Below, one piece after another: positions 37,544 to 46,492 of a stretch of 64,000 nucleotides of DNA (position 1 is the first letter of the stretch; each line of letters begins with the position of its first letter). The notes under the pieces are model-generated. The model saw only the letters and a list, made by a program, of their open reading frames with translations, did not search any database and was not told the origin of the DNA. Origin of the DNA: UBA7328 sp965247965 (GTDB lineage Bacteria; Bacteroidota; Bacteroidia; Chitinophagales; Saprospiraceae); NCBI GenBank assembly GCA_965247965.1, contig OZ252053.1, forward strand, positions 1,488,001 to 1,552,000, read 5' to 3'. The translations under genes and the position numbers were made by a program.

Positions 37544-38704
37544 ATGGAGCAAATTGTAATTCTTTGTGTAGACGATGAAAGGAGTGTCCTTAATGGGCTG
37601 CAAGCTCAGTTGCATCGTGAATTTGGTCGTGAATATACTGTAGAAGTCACTCAAAGTGGAGAAGAATCGCTTGAATTAGTACAGGAATTAATACAAGATG
37701 GTTTAGATCTACCAATTATTATTTCTGATCAATTAATGCCAGGAATGAAAGGAGATGAGTTACTTGCCCAGGTTCATAAACTTCTTCCAGATACCTTAAA
37801 AGTGTTGTTGACTGGTCACTCTGATATCAAAGCAATTTCGGATGCCGTCAACAATGCAAATCTATACCGGTATATCGAGAAGCCATGGGATGGACAGGAT
37901 TTAATTCTCACAGTGAAAGAGGCCATAAAGGTCTATTATATCAATCGAGAGTTGGAAGAAAAGAACAAGTTGCTCGAGCGACATAATATGGAACTTGAAG
38001 AATTGGTGGAAGAGCGCACCGGCGCCCTTATTGATGAAAAGAAGAAAAGTGATGAATTATTACTCAACATTCTACCAAAAGAAGTTGCCACAGAATTAAA
38101 GAACACTGGAAAAGCTGCAACTAAAAAATATGATAACGTTACTATTTTGTTCACAGATTTTCAGGGTTTTACAGAATTAGTCGCGTCTATTTCTGCATCG
38201 AAATTAGTGGAAGAACTAAATGACATATTTAGTCGATTTGATGATATAATGGATGAATTCCAAATTGAGAAAATCGAAACAATAGGAGACGCATATATGG
38301 CTGCCTGTGGGTTACCAGAAGAAAATTTAGATCATGCTTTAAGATGTGTTAATGCGGCTCAGCAAATGATCGAATTTCTCAGTCATAGAAATCGCAGTAG
38401 CAAGATCCAATGGAATATGAGAGTGGGTATTCATTCAGGTGCAGTTGTAGCTGGTGTAGTGGGTAAAAAGAAATTTGCCTATGATTTATTTGGAGATACT
38501 GTTAACACCGCCAGTAGGATTGAAAGTAATGGCCAGCCGGGAAAAATCAATATTAGCCAAACAACTTACGACTTGTTGAAAGACAACCCGTCCTTTTCTT
38601 TTAAAAGCCGTGGTCGAATACTTGCAAAAGGTAAAGGTGAACTAGAGATGTGGTTTGTTGATATGACGAACCACCAACAAAAGCAACAACGGCCAGCCTC
38701 TTAA
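37544..38704 (+). CDS. Response regulator fused to class III nucleotide cyclase
   Basis: Residues 1-130 form a receiver domain (ILCVDDERS; LPIIISDQLMPG with the phospho-acceptor Asp; VLLTGHSD; YIEKPW). A coiled coil (about 140-180) leads to a class III cyclase domain: ILFTDFQGFTELVASI (metal Asp), IEKIETIGDAYMAACG (second metal Asp), and FAYDLFGDTVNTASRIESNG. The substrate-selecting positions are mixed: Glu in KIET as in guanylate cyclases, but Asp in YDLFGD as in adenylate cyclases. It should make cAMP or cGMP when phosphorylated by the kinase 4 bp upstream. Confidence 0.88.
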   Translation: MEQIVILCVDDERSVLNGLQAQLHREFGREYTVEVTQSGEESLELVQELIQDGLDLPIIISDQLMPGMKGDELLAQVHKLLPDTLKVLLTGHSDIKAISDAVNNANLYRYIEKPWDGQDLILTVKEAIKVYYINRELEEKNKLLERHNMELEELVEERTGALIDEKKKSDELLLNILPKEVATELKNTGKAATKKYDNVTILFTDFQGFTELVASISASKLVEELNDIFSRFDDIMDEFQIEKIETIGDAYMAACGLPEENLDHALRCVNAAQQMIEFLSHRNRSSKIQWNMRVGIHSGAVVAGVVGKKKFAYDLFGDTVNTASRIESNGQPGKINISQTTYDLLKDNPSFSFKSRGRILAKGKGELEMWFVDMTNHQQKQQRPAS

Positions 38705-38721
38705 ACGTCGGCCGTCGCGTA

Positions 38722-38766
38722 GCTAACCGTTAGCATATTAGACGCCAACATCTAACGGTTGTTTTA
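38722..38766 (+). terminator. Candidate rho-independent terminator after the cyclase gene
   Basis: TAACCGTTAG pairs with CTAACGGTT around an 18-base loop, followed by GTTTT. Eighteen bases past the cyclase stop codon, it fits the end of the two-gene unit. Confidence 0.55.
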
Positions 38767-38808
38767 AATAGCTGCAATGATTGGTCTTTCTATATAGGTT
38801 TGAATTGC

Positions 38809-38835
38809 TGACCCACTATGTCTAATAGTGGGTCA
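38809..38835. terminator. Perfect 11-bp stem hairpin
   Basis: TGACCCACTAT and ATAGTGGGTCA pair perfectly around GTCTA. It could be a second terminator or a bidirectional barrier. Confidence 0.45.
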
Positions 38836-38997
38836 TTGTTCCGGAAATGCGTTTGCTTGGTGCCTGGTTAATTTGGTGGATTTGTGTAATTATTCAATCA
38901 ATTTCGAGAAAACGGTAGTTTATTTTTACTGCCCGTTTTTTGGCAAATGAAAATCTATTAGAAATTAACCAGATATAATCAAGGAACTTTATTATGT

Positions 38998-39221
38998 CAA
39001 TAGTTCGTGAAGGATTTCGGCCAAATTCGAAGTGTTAACAGCAGTATCTTAAATTCAAGATTTTCTATAACGCTGATTATCAAGTATTTATGGCCTGCTT
39101 ATTTGGCAATCCTATTAAAATGCAAGTTTCGGTTCAGACGATACTTTAGTTTTAATAATTTATCCATAATTCTAAGATTGAGTATCAACGAGTTATGAAA
39201 TATTTCCTTCACGGACTATTG
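38998..39221 (+). mobile_element. 224-bp MITE (CAATAGT family), copy 3
   Basis: Full-length copy with a perfect 6-bp duplication TTATGT (38992-38997 and 39222-39227). The right copy of the duplication supplies the ATG of the RNase H gene, so the MITE inserted in the start region and left the coding frame intact. Confidence 0.9.
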
Positions 39222-39223
39222 TT

Positions 39224-39700
39224 ATGTCTAAATTGATACTTTTTACCGATGGGAGTTGGAACGCACAAAAAAATAATGGATACGGAGCATACTTAATGGT
39301 GGGCGAGCACGAACTTTCGTTCGATTCTTTTGGAACAAGAATAAAAGTGAAACGTTTTGAAAATTCATCTTCGACAAAGTTGGAATTGCAAACCTTAATA
39401 TGGGCATTAGGTGAAATTCAAAAGACAGATCAAAAGATAGTTGTCCACACTGATTCTCAAAACATTATCGGATTACCAGCAAGGCGAAGTCGTCTAGAAC
39501 TAAACGATTATCGTTCCAGGAAAAATAAACTTCTTAATAATCATGCACTTTATCGCGAGTTTTATAGACTAACAGACCTGCTCGATTGTGAATGGATAAA
39601 AGTTCATGGGCATCTTTCGTCGAACAAAAAAGATAATTTTGACAGGCTTTTTACACTTGTGGATCGAGCTTCGAGAACAGCGTTGAAAGAAGATAGCTAA
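39224..39700 (+). CDS. Ribonuclease H-like protein
   Basis: The 158-residue product matches RNase HI: MSKLILFTDGSWNAQKNNGY (first catalytic Asp), TKLELQTLIWALGEIQKTD (Glu), VVHTDSQNIIGLPARR (second Asp) and the C-terminal LVDRASRTAL with a further Asp. It has the usual length and would cleave RNA in RNA/DNA hybrids. The start codon lies within the target duplication of the 224-bp MITE. The promoter and ribosome-binding site may now be inside the MITE (a GAAATATTTCC region lies about 10-20 bp upstream), so expression could be changed. Confidence 0.8.
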   Translation: MSKLILFTDGSWNAQKNNGYGAYLMVGEHELSFDSFGTRIKVKRFENSSSTKLELQTLIWALGEIQKTDQKIVVHTDSQNIIGLPARRSRLELNDYRSRKNKLLNNHALYREFYRLTDLLDCEWIKVHGHLSSNKKDNFDRLFTLVDRASRTALKEDS

Positions 39701-39755
39701 TCTTTCTAGCGAGTATAAATTAATTTTTTACGAAATAAAGTTAGGAGCCGCTACC

Positions 39756-39793
39756 CCAGAGTAAAGGAAAATGCTCCTTATTCTTTACTCTGG
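39756..39793. terminator. Hairpin between convergent genes
   Basis: CCAGAGTAAAG and CTTTACTCTGG pair perfectly around a 16-base loop. The RNase H gene ends on the left and the hybrid kinase ends on the right, so a shared bidirectional terminator is likely. Confidence 0.55.
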
Positions 39794-39842
39794 AATTGAC
39801 AGTCTCAAATAACGAAGGATTATTTTAACCCGAGCACAGTAT

Positions 39843-42800
39843 TCATTTAATTAACATCTCTTCTACCCCGGTCCAGTCATCCAGCACTCCCTCATGTGTA
39901 TACCGGCTGGCTTTATTGAGGAAGAAACGCGCAACCTGATCTTCGGAATTATTCTTAACTACTTTATTGAAGGCCGCCGAAGCCTCGGGAAACGACTTTC
40001 TAAGGTAATGCTCCAGTCCAGCGTCAAAATCTGGCAAGGTCTTGAGTTTGTGCGACATCATTTCAGGCGTATCCCCATCATAACATTCGTAGATACCCAC
40101 AGGCGCTTTTTCCCCTTTGACCTGAACTTTGCCTAAGTAGCGAAGATGGAAAGTGTGCTCTTTACCTATTTTTTCCAAACTGTCTTCACTCAACAATATC
40201 GATGCACCGTAATGCTTGGTAAGACTTTCAATACGGGAAGCCGTATTGACAGTATCCGCAATGGTGGTGGCGTCCATTCGCTTTTCATCCCCTGTTATGC
40301 CAAAGATCAACGAACCCGTGTGTAAGCCAAGACCTATTCTTATCGGTTCTCGTGGTTTCTTTTTTCGCCCTTTGTTGTAGTGGATCATGGACTGTTGCAT
40401 GTCGATGGCAGCACTGAGCGCATCCTTTGGAGTTTCTGTGAAAATGGCCATAATGGCATCCCCAGATATTGGTTAACAAACCCATTATTCTTTTGAATGA
40501 TCGGCCCCATTCGCGTGTTGATGGCATTGATAAATTTGAAATTTTCCTGGGGTGTCATGCCTTCAGCCAGAGTCGTATAATCTCTTATATCGGAAAAAAG
40601 AACGGTGACCTCCTTTTCGGTCTGGTCGCCCAGCATCACTTCTGTAATTCTTTCTCGGCCCAGCGACCGGAGGAACTCATTGGGCACGAATTTGCCGGTG
40701 ACTTCATTGATTCGATGAAGATCGAGTTGGGTATTGACACGAGCCAGAAACTCTTCCTTGGTGAAGGGCTTGGCCAGGTAGTCGTTGGCCCCCAGGGCAA
40801 GGCCCTGCACCAGGTCTTTGGCAGTGATCATAATGACGGGAAGTTCAGAAGGCAAAAACTTTTCTCGGATCTTCTGGCACACCTCGTAGCCCGACATTCG
40901 TGGCATCATAATATCGAGGAGTACGAGGTCAAAAGGTTGTTCTATACCTTTCAATGCTTTGATCGCTTCTTCGCCGTTCATGGCTTGGGTGAGTTGGAAG
41001 TCTTGACCGGAAAGATGGTTTTTGAGTACTTGTTGGTTGATGGGTTCGTCATCTACCACTAAAATACGAACGGCATTCCCATTTTGGGCTGCAGCTGTTT
41101 TCTTACCAGAATCTGCTATAGGGACAGCTTGGTGAATAATTTTAGATACTTCTTTAGCAGGAACCAGGGTCGTAGCCTTTTCCTTTGACAAAGGCAGGGT
41201 AAAGAAAAACGTAGACCCCTTTCCTACGGTGCTTTCCACCCACATTTTACCTCCGTGAAGTTCTACTAGTTTTTTGCTGATACTCAGGCCCAATCCCGTA
41301 CCTGCAAATTCCCGCGAAATAGAACCATCTCCTTGCTCAAATTCCTGGAAGATCGCATCCATTTTATTTTCGGGTATGCCGATGCCTGTGTCTTCTACAC
41401 GAACTTCCAAGCCCTCCATTTCACCATCTTCTATTTCCTGTGCCTGTACACGCACATAACCTTGCTCGGTGAATTTAATGGCATTACCGAGAAGGTTATA
41501 GAGCACCTGTTGCAAGCGATTTTCATCGCCGTCTACTGGGGGAAGCTCAGCTGGGATATCGTTGATCATTTGTAAGTCCTTGCCCTGCAATAAGGGACGG
41601 TTGTTCTTGAGTACAATGTCCGCAAGAACGCGCAGATCCACCGGTCTTCGCATCAATTCGATATCGAAGTTTTTCAGCTTGGAAAAGTCGAGGAGGTCAT
41701 TGACCAGGCTGTTGAGGCGCTTTCCAGAGGAAGTGATCATGGAAAGGTTTTCCTGTTTTTCCAGATTGTCTTCCTGATCATATAGTGTTTCAGATAGTCC
41801 GATAATTCCTTGCAAGGGTGTGCGCAATTCATGAGAGGTATTGGCGAGGAATTGATCTTTGAGTTGATCGACGCGCTGTAGTTGCTCATTGAGAATGCGC
41901 TCCTGTTCCAGCTCTTTTTCTCGCTGTTGTAGTTTTTCCTGTTCCAATTCCAGCTTTCGCTGTTGTTTTTTAAGTTCCAGATGCCGAATGAAGTATAGTA
42001 TTCCCAGCACTATGATCCCGTAAATAAGATAGGCCCACCAACTAAACCACCAGGGAGGCCGGAGGCTGAAGGAATAGCTTTCTGTATCACTCCATTGGCC
42101 ATTACCGCCCACCGCTCTTACTTTAAAAATATAGGAACCGGGACGCAAGTCCGTGTATGTGACCTTGTTGTCCATCACCAAAGGCGACCAGAATTGATCT
42201 TTTCCTTCCAGGAGATAACTGTATTCCAATTTATGTGGGGCCGACCAGTGAATACTGCTCCAACTCAGGGTCAACTGATTGATATTGTATGGGAATACCG
42301 GGTTCAGTGGGAGATTAGAATAACCTATTACTGAATCGAAACTCACATTTGCCAATGGCAACTCGTGACTTCCCGTTACAGGATTTTCTCCTCTTTCGAT
42401 TGCGTCTTTGGTCTGCCTCCAGTCTATGTCGTTAAAAAAAGTACCCAGCTCACGTAGGGCAAGCGTAGGCGAAACGGTATCGGGCTGTAACAGACTCATG
42501 TCTAATCTATCCACCCCTTTGCCGGTGGCCAGCCATAGCTGTTCGGACTCGTCCATCAAAATATCATTGATAGTTATTGCACCAAGTCCGTCAGACTCGA
42601 GATAGGTTTGAATAGCAAAGGATCCATCTTCGTCGAGAGGCCTCAGCCGGTTCAAACCCTTGATAGTCCCAACCCATATATCTCCCCACTTATCCTGGAA
42701 AAGGCTTGAGATATTATTATTAGTCAGACCATCGGCTTCGGTATAGTGGGTGAATCCAGTACCGTCCCATACATTCAGCCCGCCTCCACTGGTACCGATC

Positions 42801-44785
42801 CAGATCTTCCCATCGCGATCTTCCAACAGGCTCCGGACATCGTTGTGACTAAGACCCTCTGCCGTTGTGTATCTTGTGGAAGCCGCCTGACCAGCAGACA
42901 GGCTTCCACTTGTTGCTCTTTTGGCGGGATGCCATACATTTAGCCCATTCGTAGTACCGATCCACATCTTCCCATCCTGATCTTCCAGAAGGCTGTAGAC
43001 ACTATTCCCCGATAAGCCATTTTCAATTGTATAATGAGTAAATCCATTGTCATCCCAGACACTAATGCCTCGTGTTTGACTACCATACCATATCTTTCCC
43101 TCACGATCTTCCACGAGACAACGATTCTGACCCAGACCAGAACCCCGCAATTCATAAACAGTGAATCCAACCCCATCCCATACATGCAACGTCCGATTGC
43201 GCATATTGCTAATCCATATCCTTCCCTTTTGATCTTCTACGATGTCCCAGACAGATGCATCCGGATAACTGATAAATCCGGCTTTATCCCATACATGCAG
43301 CCGGCCTCCATAGGTGCCGACCCATATCTTCCCTTCCCGATCTTCCAATAAACTATTGACGACCCCAGCTGTCAAACCCATTGCCTCTGATTGATGACTG
43401 AATCCAGCCCTGGATAAGACATTCAAGCCATGTCCCCAGATCCCCAACCATATATTCCCGTCGCGGTCCTCTATAATGCTATTTACATCGTTGCTGCTTA
43501 GGCCCTCTTTTGTGGAGTAGTTGGTAAAAGTCCCACCGTCAGCGGGATCAAAACGACTCACTCCGCCATCGATGGTCACGATCCATTTAGCGCCCTGGCT
43601 ATCTTCCAATATTGAAAAGACCCGCTCGCCATTTAGTCCTTCCTTGGTGGTATAGTGGGTAATCTCACCTTCAGTGGGATCAACACGGCTGACTCCGAAT
43701 CCAAGGCTGCCAAGCCAAATGTGACCACGACTGTCTTCGATCATATCTATGACAAAACCAGGTAAGCCTTCATTGATGGAGTGATGGGTAAATCCGTTTT
43801 CCACGGGATCATAGCGGCTCACGGCGCAGCTCCCATGTCCAAACCATAGATGACCCCGGCTATCCTCGAATATTGATGAGATGCTATTACTACTTAAACC
43901 CTCTTTAATCGTGTAATGGGTAAAGCTTGCCTGTCCTGAGCTTGTCGAAGGATCATCTCCTTCGGCTCCGCTCAGAGCCTGCCCTGAGCTTGTTGAAGGG
44001 ACAAGCCGGTTCACCCCGGCGACATCAGTACCGATCCACAAATCCCCGCGGCTGTCCTCCAGTATTGAATAGACATCATTGCTGCTCAATCCCCCTTCTG
44101 TAGTAAAGTGGGTAAATCCAGTCCCATCCCACATATTTAGCCCGCCTCCAATGGTACCAATCCATATCTTTCCGTCGCGACCTTCGGCAAGAGTCCAGAT
44201 ATGATTGTGGCTCAAGCCTTCCTTTGTGGTATAGTAGGTAAATCCAGTACCATCCCATACACTCAGTCCTCCTCCATCGGTGCCTATCCAAATCTTTCCG
44301 TCGCGATCTTCCAATAGGCATCTCACCAAACTGGAATTCAATCCCTGTTCCACATCCAAATAAGCAATGTTGAAACGCGTATCGGTTCTAATTTCCGGTT
44401 GAGCAGGTCTCCATGTTGGCCAGGCGGAAGGCACTTTTTTCCCTATGGCTGGTACGGATATCGGCTGGGATACCGAGTCCATATCGATTTTGTGGCCTAT
44501 GAAGGGTTGAGATTTTGGCTTTCCTGCAGGGCGGACATTGGTTTTTGTGGGGATGTACGTCGGAGTGCTTGCTTTTAGTCGTTTGGGTTCGATTGGGTAG
44601 TATATTGGTTCGGGAAATGAATCCAAATTGATCACCTTGCCTTTAGCGGGCACGTACTTGCTGGGTTTGAGGATGTGGGGGTTGTAGTTGGGTTCGGGGA
44701 TGTCTTTGCCGCTTCGGGAGCAGGACAGGCCACATACCATCAAAACAATGAAATATAGGATGGCATATGGAATGTCTCGAGGCAT
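39843..44785 (-). pseudogene. Propeller hybrid sensor kinase-receiver-cyclase, single-base frameshift
   Basis: From 44785 a lipobox-like signal (LMVCGLSCSRSG) leads to about 14 two-component propeller repeats (SLLEDRDGKIWIGTSGGGLN pattern), a Y_Y_Y domain, one membrane helix (WWAYLIYGIIVLGILYFIRH), HisKA (ANTSHELRTPLQGIIGLS), an ATPase domain (DTGIGIPENK; GTGLGLSI), a receiver (LVVDDEPINQ; DLVLLDIMMPRMSG) and a class III cyclase domain (VLFSDIRDYTTLAEGM). The frame breaks at about 40470 in GFVNQYLG, where GGGG appears to have become GGG. The rest (AIFTETPKDALSAAIDMQQS, then DTVNTASRIESLTK) continues to 39843. If the shift is a sequencing error, this would be a roughly 1650-residue sensor linking a periplasmic signal to cyclic nucleotide output. 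Confidence 0.8.
43929..44003. repeat. REP-like CCTGAGCTTGTCGAAGG repeat inside a coding region
   Basis: Two copies of CCTGAGCTTG(T)GAAGG-type sequence surround CCTTCGGCTCCGCTCAGAGC and are read in frame as PSTSSGQALSGAEGDDPSTS. The neighbouring propeller repeats lack this stretch, so it is an in-frame expansion of about 75 bp. The motif is common in intergenic DNA of many bacteria. Confidence 0.6.
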
Positions 44786-44984
44786 AGTGGTTTCTTGCTC
44801 TTGCTAAATATAGCGAAACTGGAGGTAATAGCTCTGTATAGGTGTTCCTTTGACTTAGAATACCGAGGACAGTTCGTATGCCAGAAGGAAGTCTGGATTC
44901 ATGAAAATGGCCAATCTTATTTTTCTTTGCCTCAAAAAACCGAATGAGCGAGATCGACCGAGGTTAGGATGGTTTATTGACACA

Positions 44985-45923
44985 GAAGTTGTTTAATAAC
45001 TAAATGTTAACGGTTTGAAATTTTCTCAGGAAAATAATTGCGAAGGCCAGATAGTGGAAAGACATCCAATTGATGGTTGTGGTTTCATATCTTATTACTA
45101 AAGTCTTGAATCCGTCTACCCAAGCATTAAGTTGTTCCACCACAAATCTTCTCTTATATAGTTGATTATCAAAGACATATGGAGTGTCTTCATCATCTGA
45201 TTTTCCCCTTCTCTTGTTTTTATCGATGTTGAATATGATGTCCTTTTCAAAGCATAGTTCCTTGAATTTGGCAACATCAAACCCTGCATCGGCATTCAGG
45301 AAAAGACCATCACATGAAAGGTCAATTGCCTCCATTTGATCAAAAATTTTATTAGCAGTTTTTACCAGTTCAAAACTGTCATGATGCTGGCCACTTATCG
45401 GTTCTGACCAACCTATTGGCACACCCTGATCATCGGTCAGTATCAATAGATTCGTGGTTTGAGCTTTCTTTCTACCTTGATAACCTACCTCTTGTCCTCC
45501 TCGCTTTACCGGGGTATGTGATCCATCAAAATTTACAGAACAAAGGTTTAAATGCTTCCGTTTATTTAGCAATAATTGCTCATAACATCTTTTCCAAATT
45601 CCTGTTTTTGACCACTTGTTGAAGTGATAAAACACTGATTGCCAGCTATATCTGATAAATCCAAAGAAATGTCGAACAGGCAATTGCCTCCATTGCACAC
45701 CTGTTTTGAGCTTATACAATATGGCCTTCACTATTTTCCACATTGGTACTTTTAGTTTCTTTCCATTTGATATTTTAGGCATGTGTTGTACAAAAAATTC
45801 ATTAATTTCAGCTTTAACCATTGTTTGTAGTCTTTAGTTATTCTTTGGTTCTACACCTCAGCGTTTCTAAAGCTACAAACTTTTTATATTAAAATAATCC
45901 GTAATGTGTTATTAAACAACTTC
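44985..45923 (-). mobile_element. IS5-family insertion sequence
   Basis: The 939-bp element has ends GAAGTTGTTTAATAAC and the inverted GTTATTAAACAACTTC, with a possible ACA duplication (44982-44984 and 45924-45926). Confidence 0.85.
45000..45821 (-). CDS. IS5-family transposase
   Basis: The 273-residue product has the IS5 N-terminal region (GVQWRQLPVRHFFGFIRYSW), then LCSVNFDGSHTPVKRGGQEV (first Asp), DGLFLNADAGFDVAKF (second Asp) and YKRRFVVEQLNAWVDGFKTL (Glu). It is complete for the group and appears intact. Confidence 0.88.
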   Translation of the reverse strand: MVKAEINEFFVQHMPKISNGKKLKVPMWKIVKAILYKLKTGVQWRQLPVRHFFGFIRYSWQSVFYHFNKWSKTGIWKRCYEQLLLNKRKHLNLCSVNFDGSHTPVKRGGQEVGYQGRKKAQTTNLLILTDDQGVPIGWSEPISGQHHDSFELVKTANKIFDQMEAIDLSCDGLFLNADAGFDVAKFKELCFEKDIIFNIDKNKRRGKSDDEDTPYVFDNQLYKRRFVVEQLNAWVDGFKTLVIRYETTTINWMSFHYLAFAIIFLRKFQTVNI

Positions 45924-45988
45924 ACAATTAGATGGACAACAGCGATCATAATAACGGTGGTTTAATTTTACTCTCTTCGAGTTACAAG

Positions 45989-46057
45989 AAAGGAACGTTT
46001 TATGTAACCGAATCCCTTTTACAAGCCCAAAATCTCCATGATTTATATCTTTAAAAA
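45989..46057 (+). promoter_or_regulatory. Conserved leader of DUF6090 remnant (copy 3)
   Basis: AGGAACGTTTTATGTAACCG, then CCCAAAATCTCCATGATTTA and TATCTTTAA, end directly before the ATG at 46058. The blocks match copies 1 and 2. Confidence 0.55.
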
Positions 46058-46198
46058 ATGCTGACATTCCTAAGAAAAATAAGGCGGTCGTTGATTGAAT
46101 CTGGAAGTGCCAGGAAGTACGTCCTCTACGCCATCGGCGAAATAGCTCTAGTAGTTATCCAAATCAAGAAACCATCGGCACTGTGTTATGGCAATTGA
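46058..46198 (+). pseudogene. DUF6090-type protein, N-terminal remnant
   Basis: The frame reads MLTFLRKIRRSLIESGSARK and YVLYAIGEIALVVI, the family N terminus, then changes abruptly to an unrelated tail (QIKKPSALCYGN). The break is at the same position as the 20-bp insertions in three other copies, although no 20-bp sequence is present here. A weak echo of the QINNW region follows in another frame. Confidence 0.7.
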
Positions 46199-46244
46199 AG
46201 CAATGGAGAGAAGCAAAGAAAGTTATGGCTCGAAGAGCAGCAAA

Positions 46245-46456
46245 TCAAGTAAAAAAATTCAAAAACATTTGAGCCACCTCATCTTTAGGGTTAGCTTTCA
46301 ATACTTTATTGAAAGTGGCAACCGCTTCCGGAGACTCCTTTGCAAAGAAATGCTCCAGCCCGGCATCAAAGTCTGATAAGGGTTTGAGATTATAAGCCAT
46401 CATTGCAGGCGGATCTACATCAATACATTGGTAAAGTTGTATCGGCTCTTTTTTAT
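46245..46456 (-). pseudogene. C-terminal remnant of a cyclase-linked signalling protein
   Basis: The segment reads KKEPIQLYQCIDVDPPAMMA and LKPLSDFDAGLEHFFAKESP, then AVATFNKVLKANPKDEVAQM. This is the same tail as the hybrid kinase-cyclase at 39843 (LPDFDAGLEHYLRKSFPEAS). The rest of the gene is missing. Confidence 0.75.
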
Positions 46457-46492
46457 GTCAAAGTCAAATGGCTTAGTCCAGTCAAAAAATTT

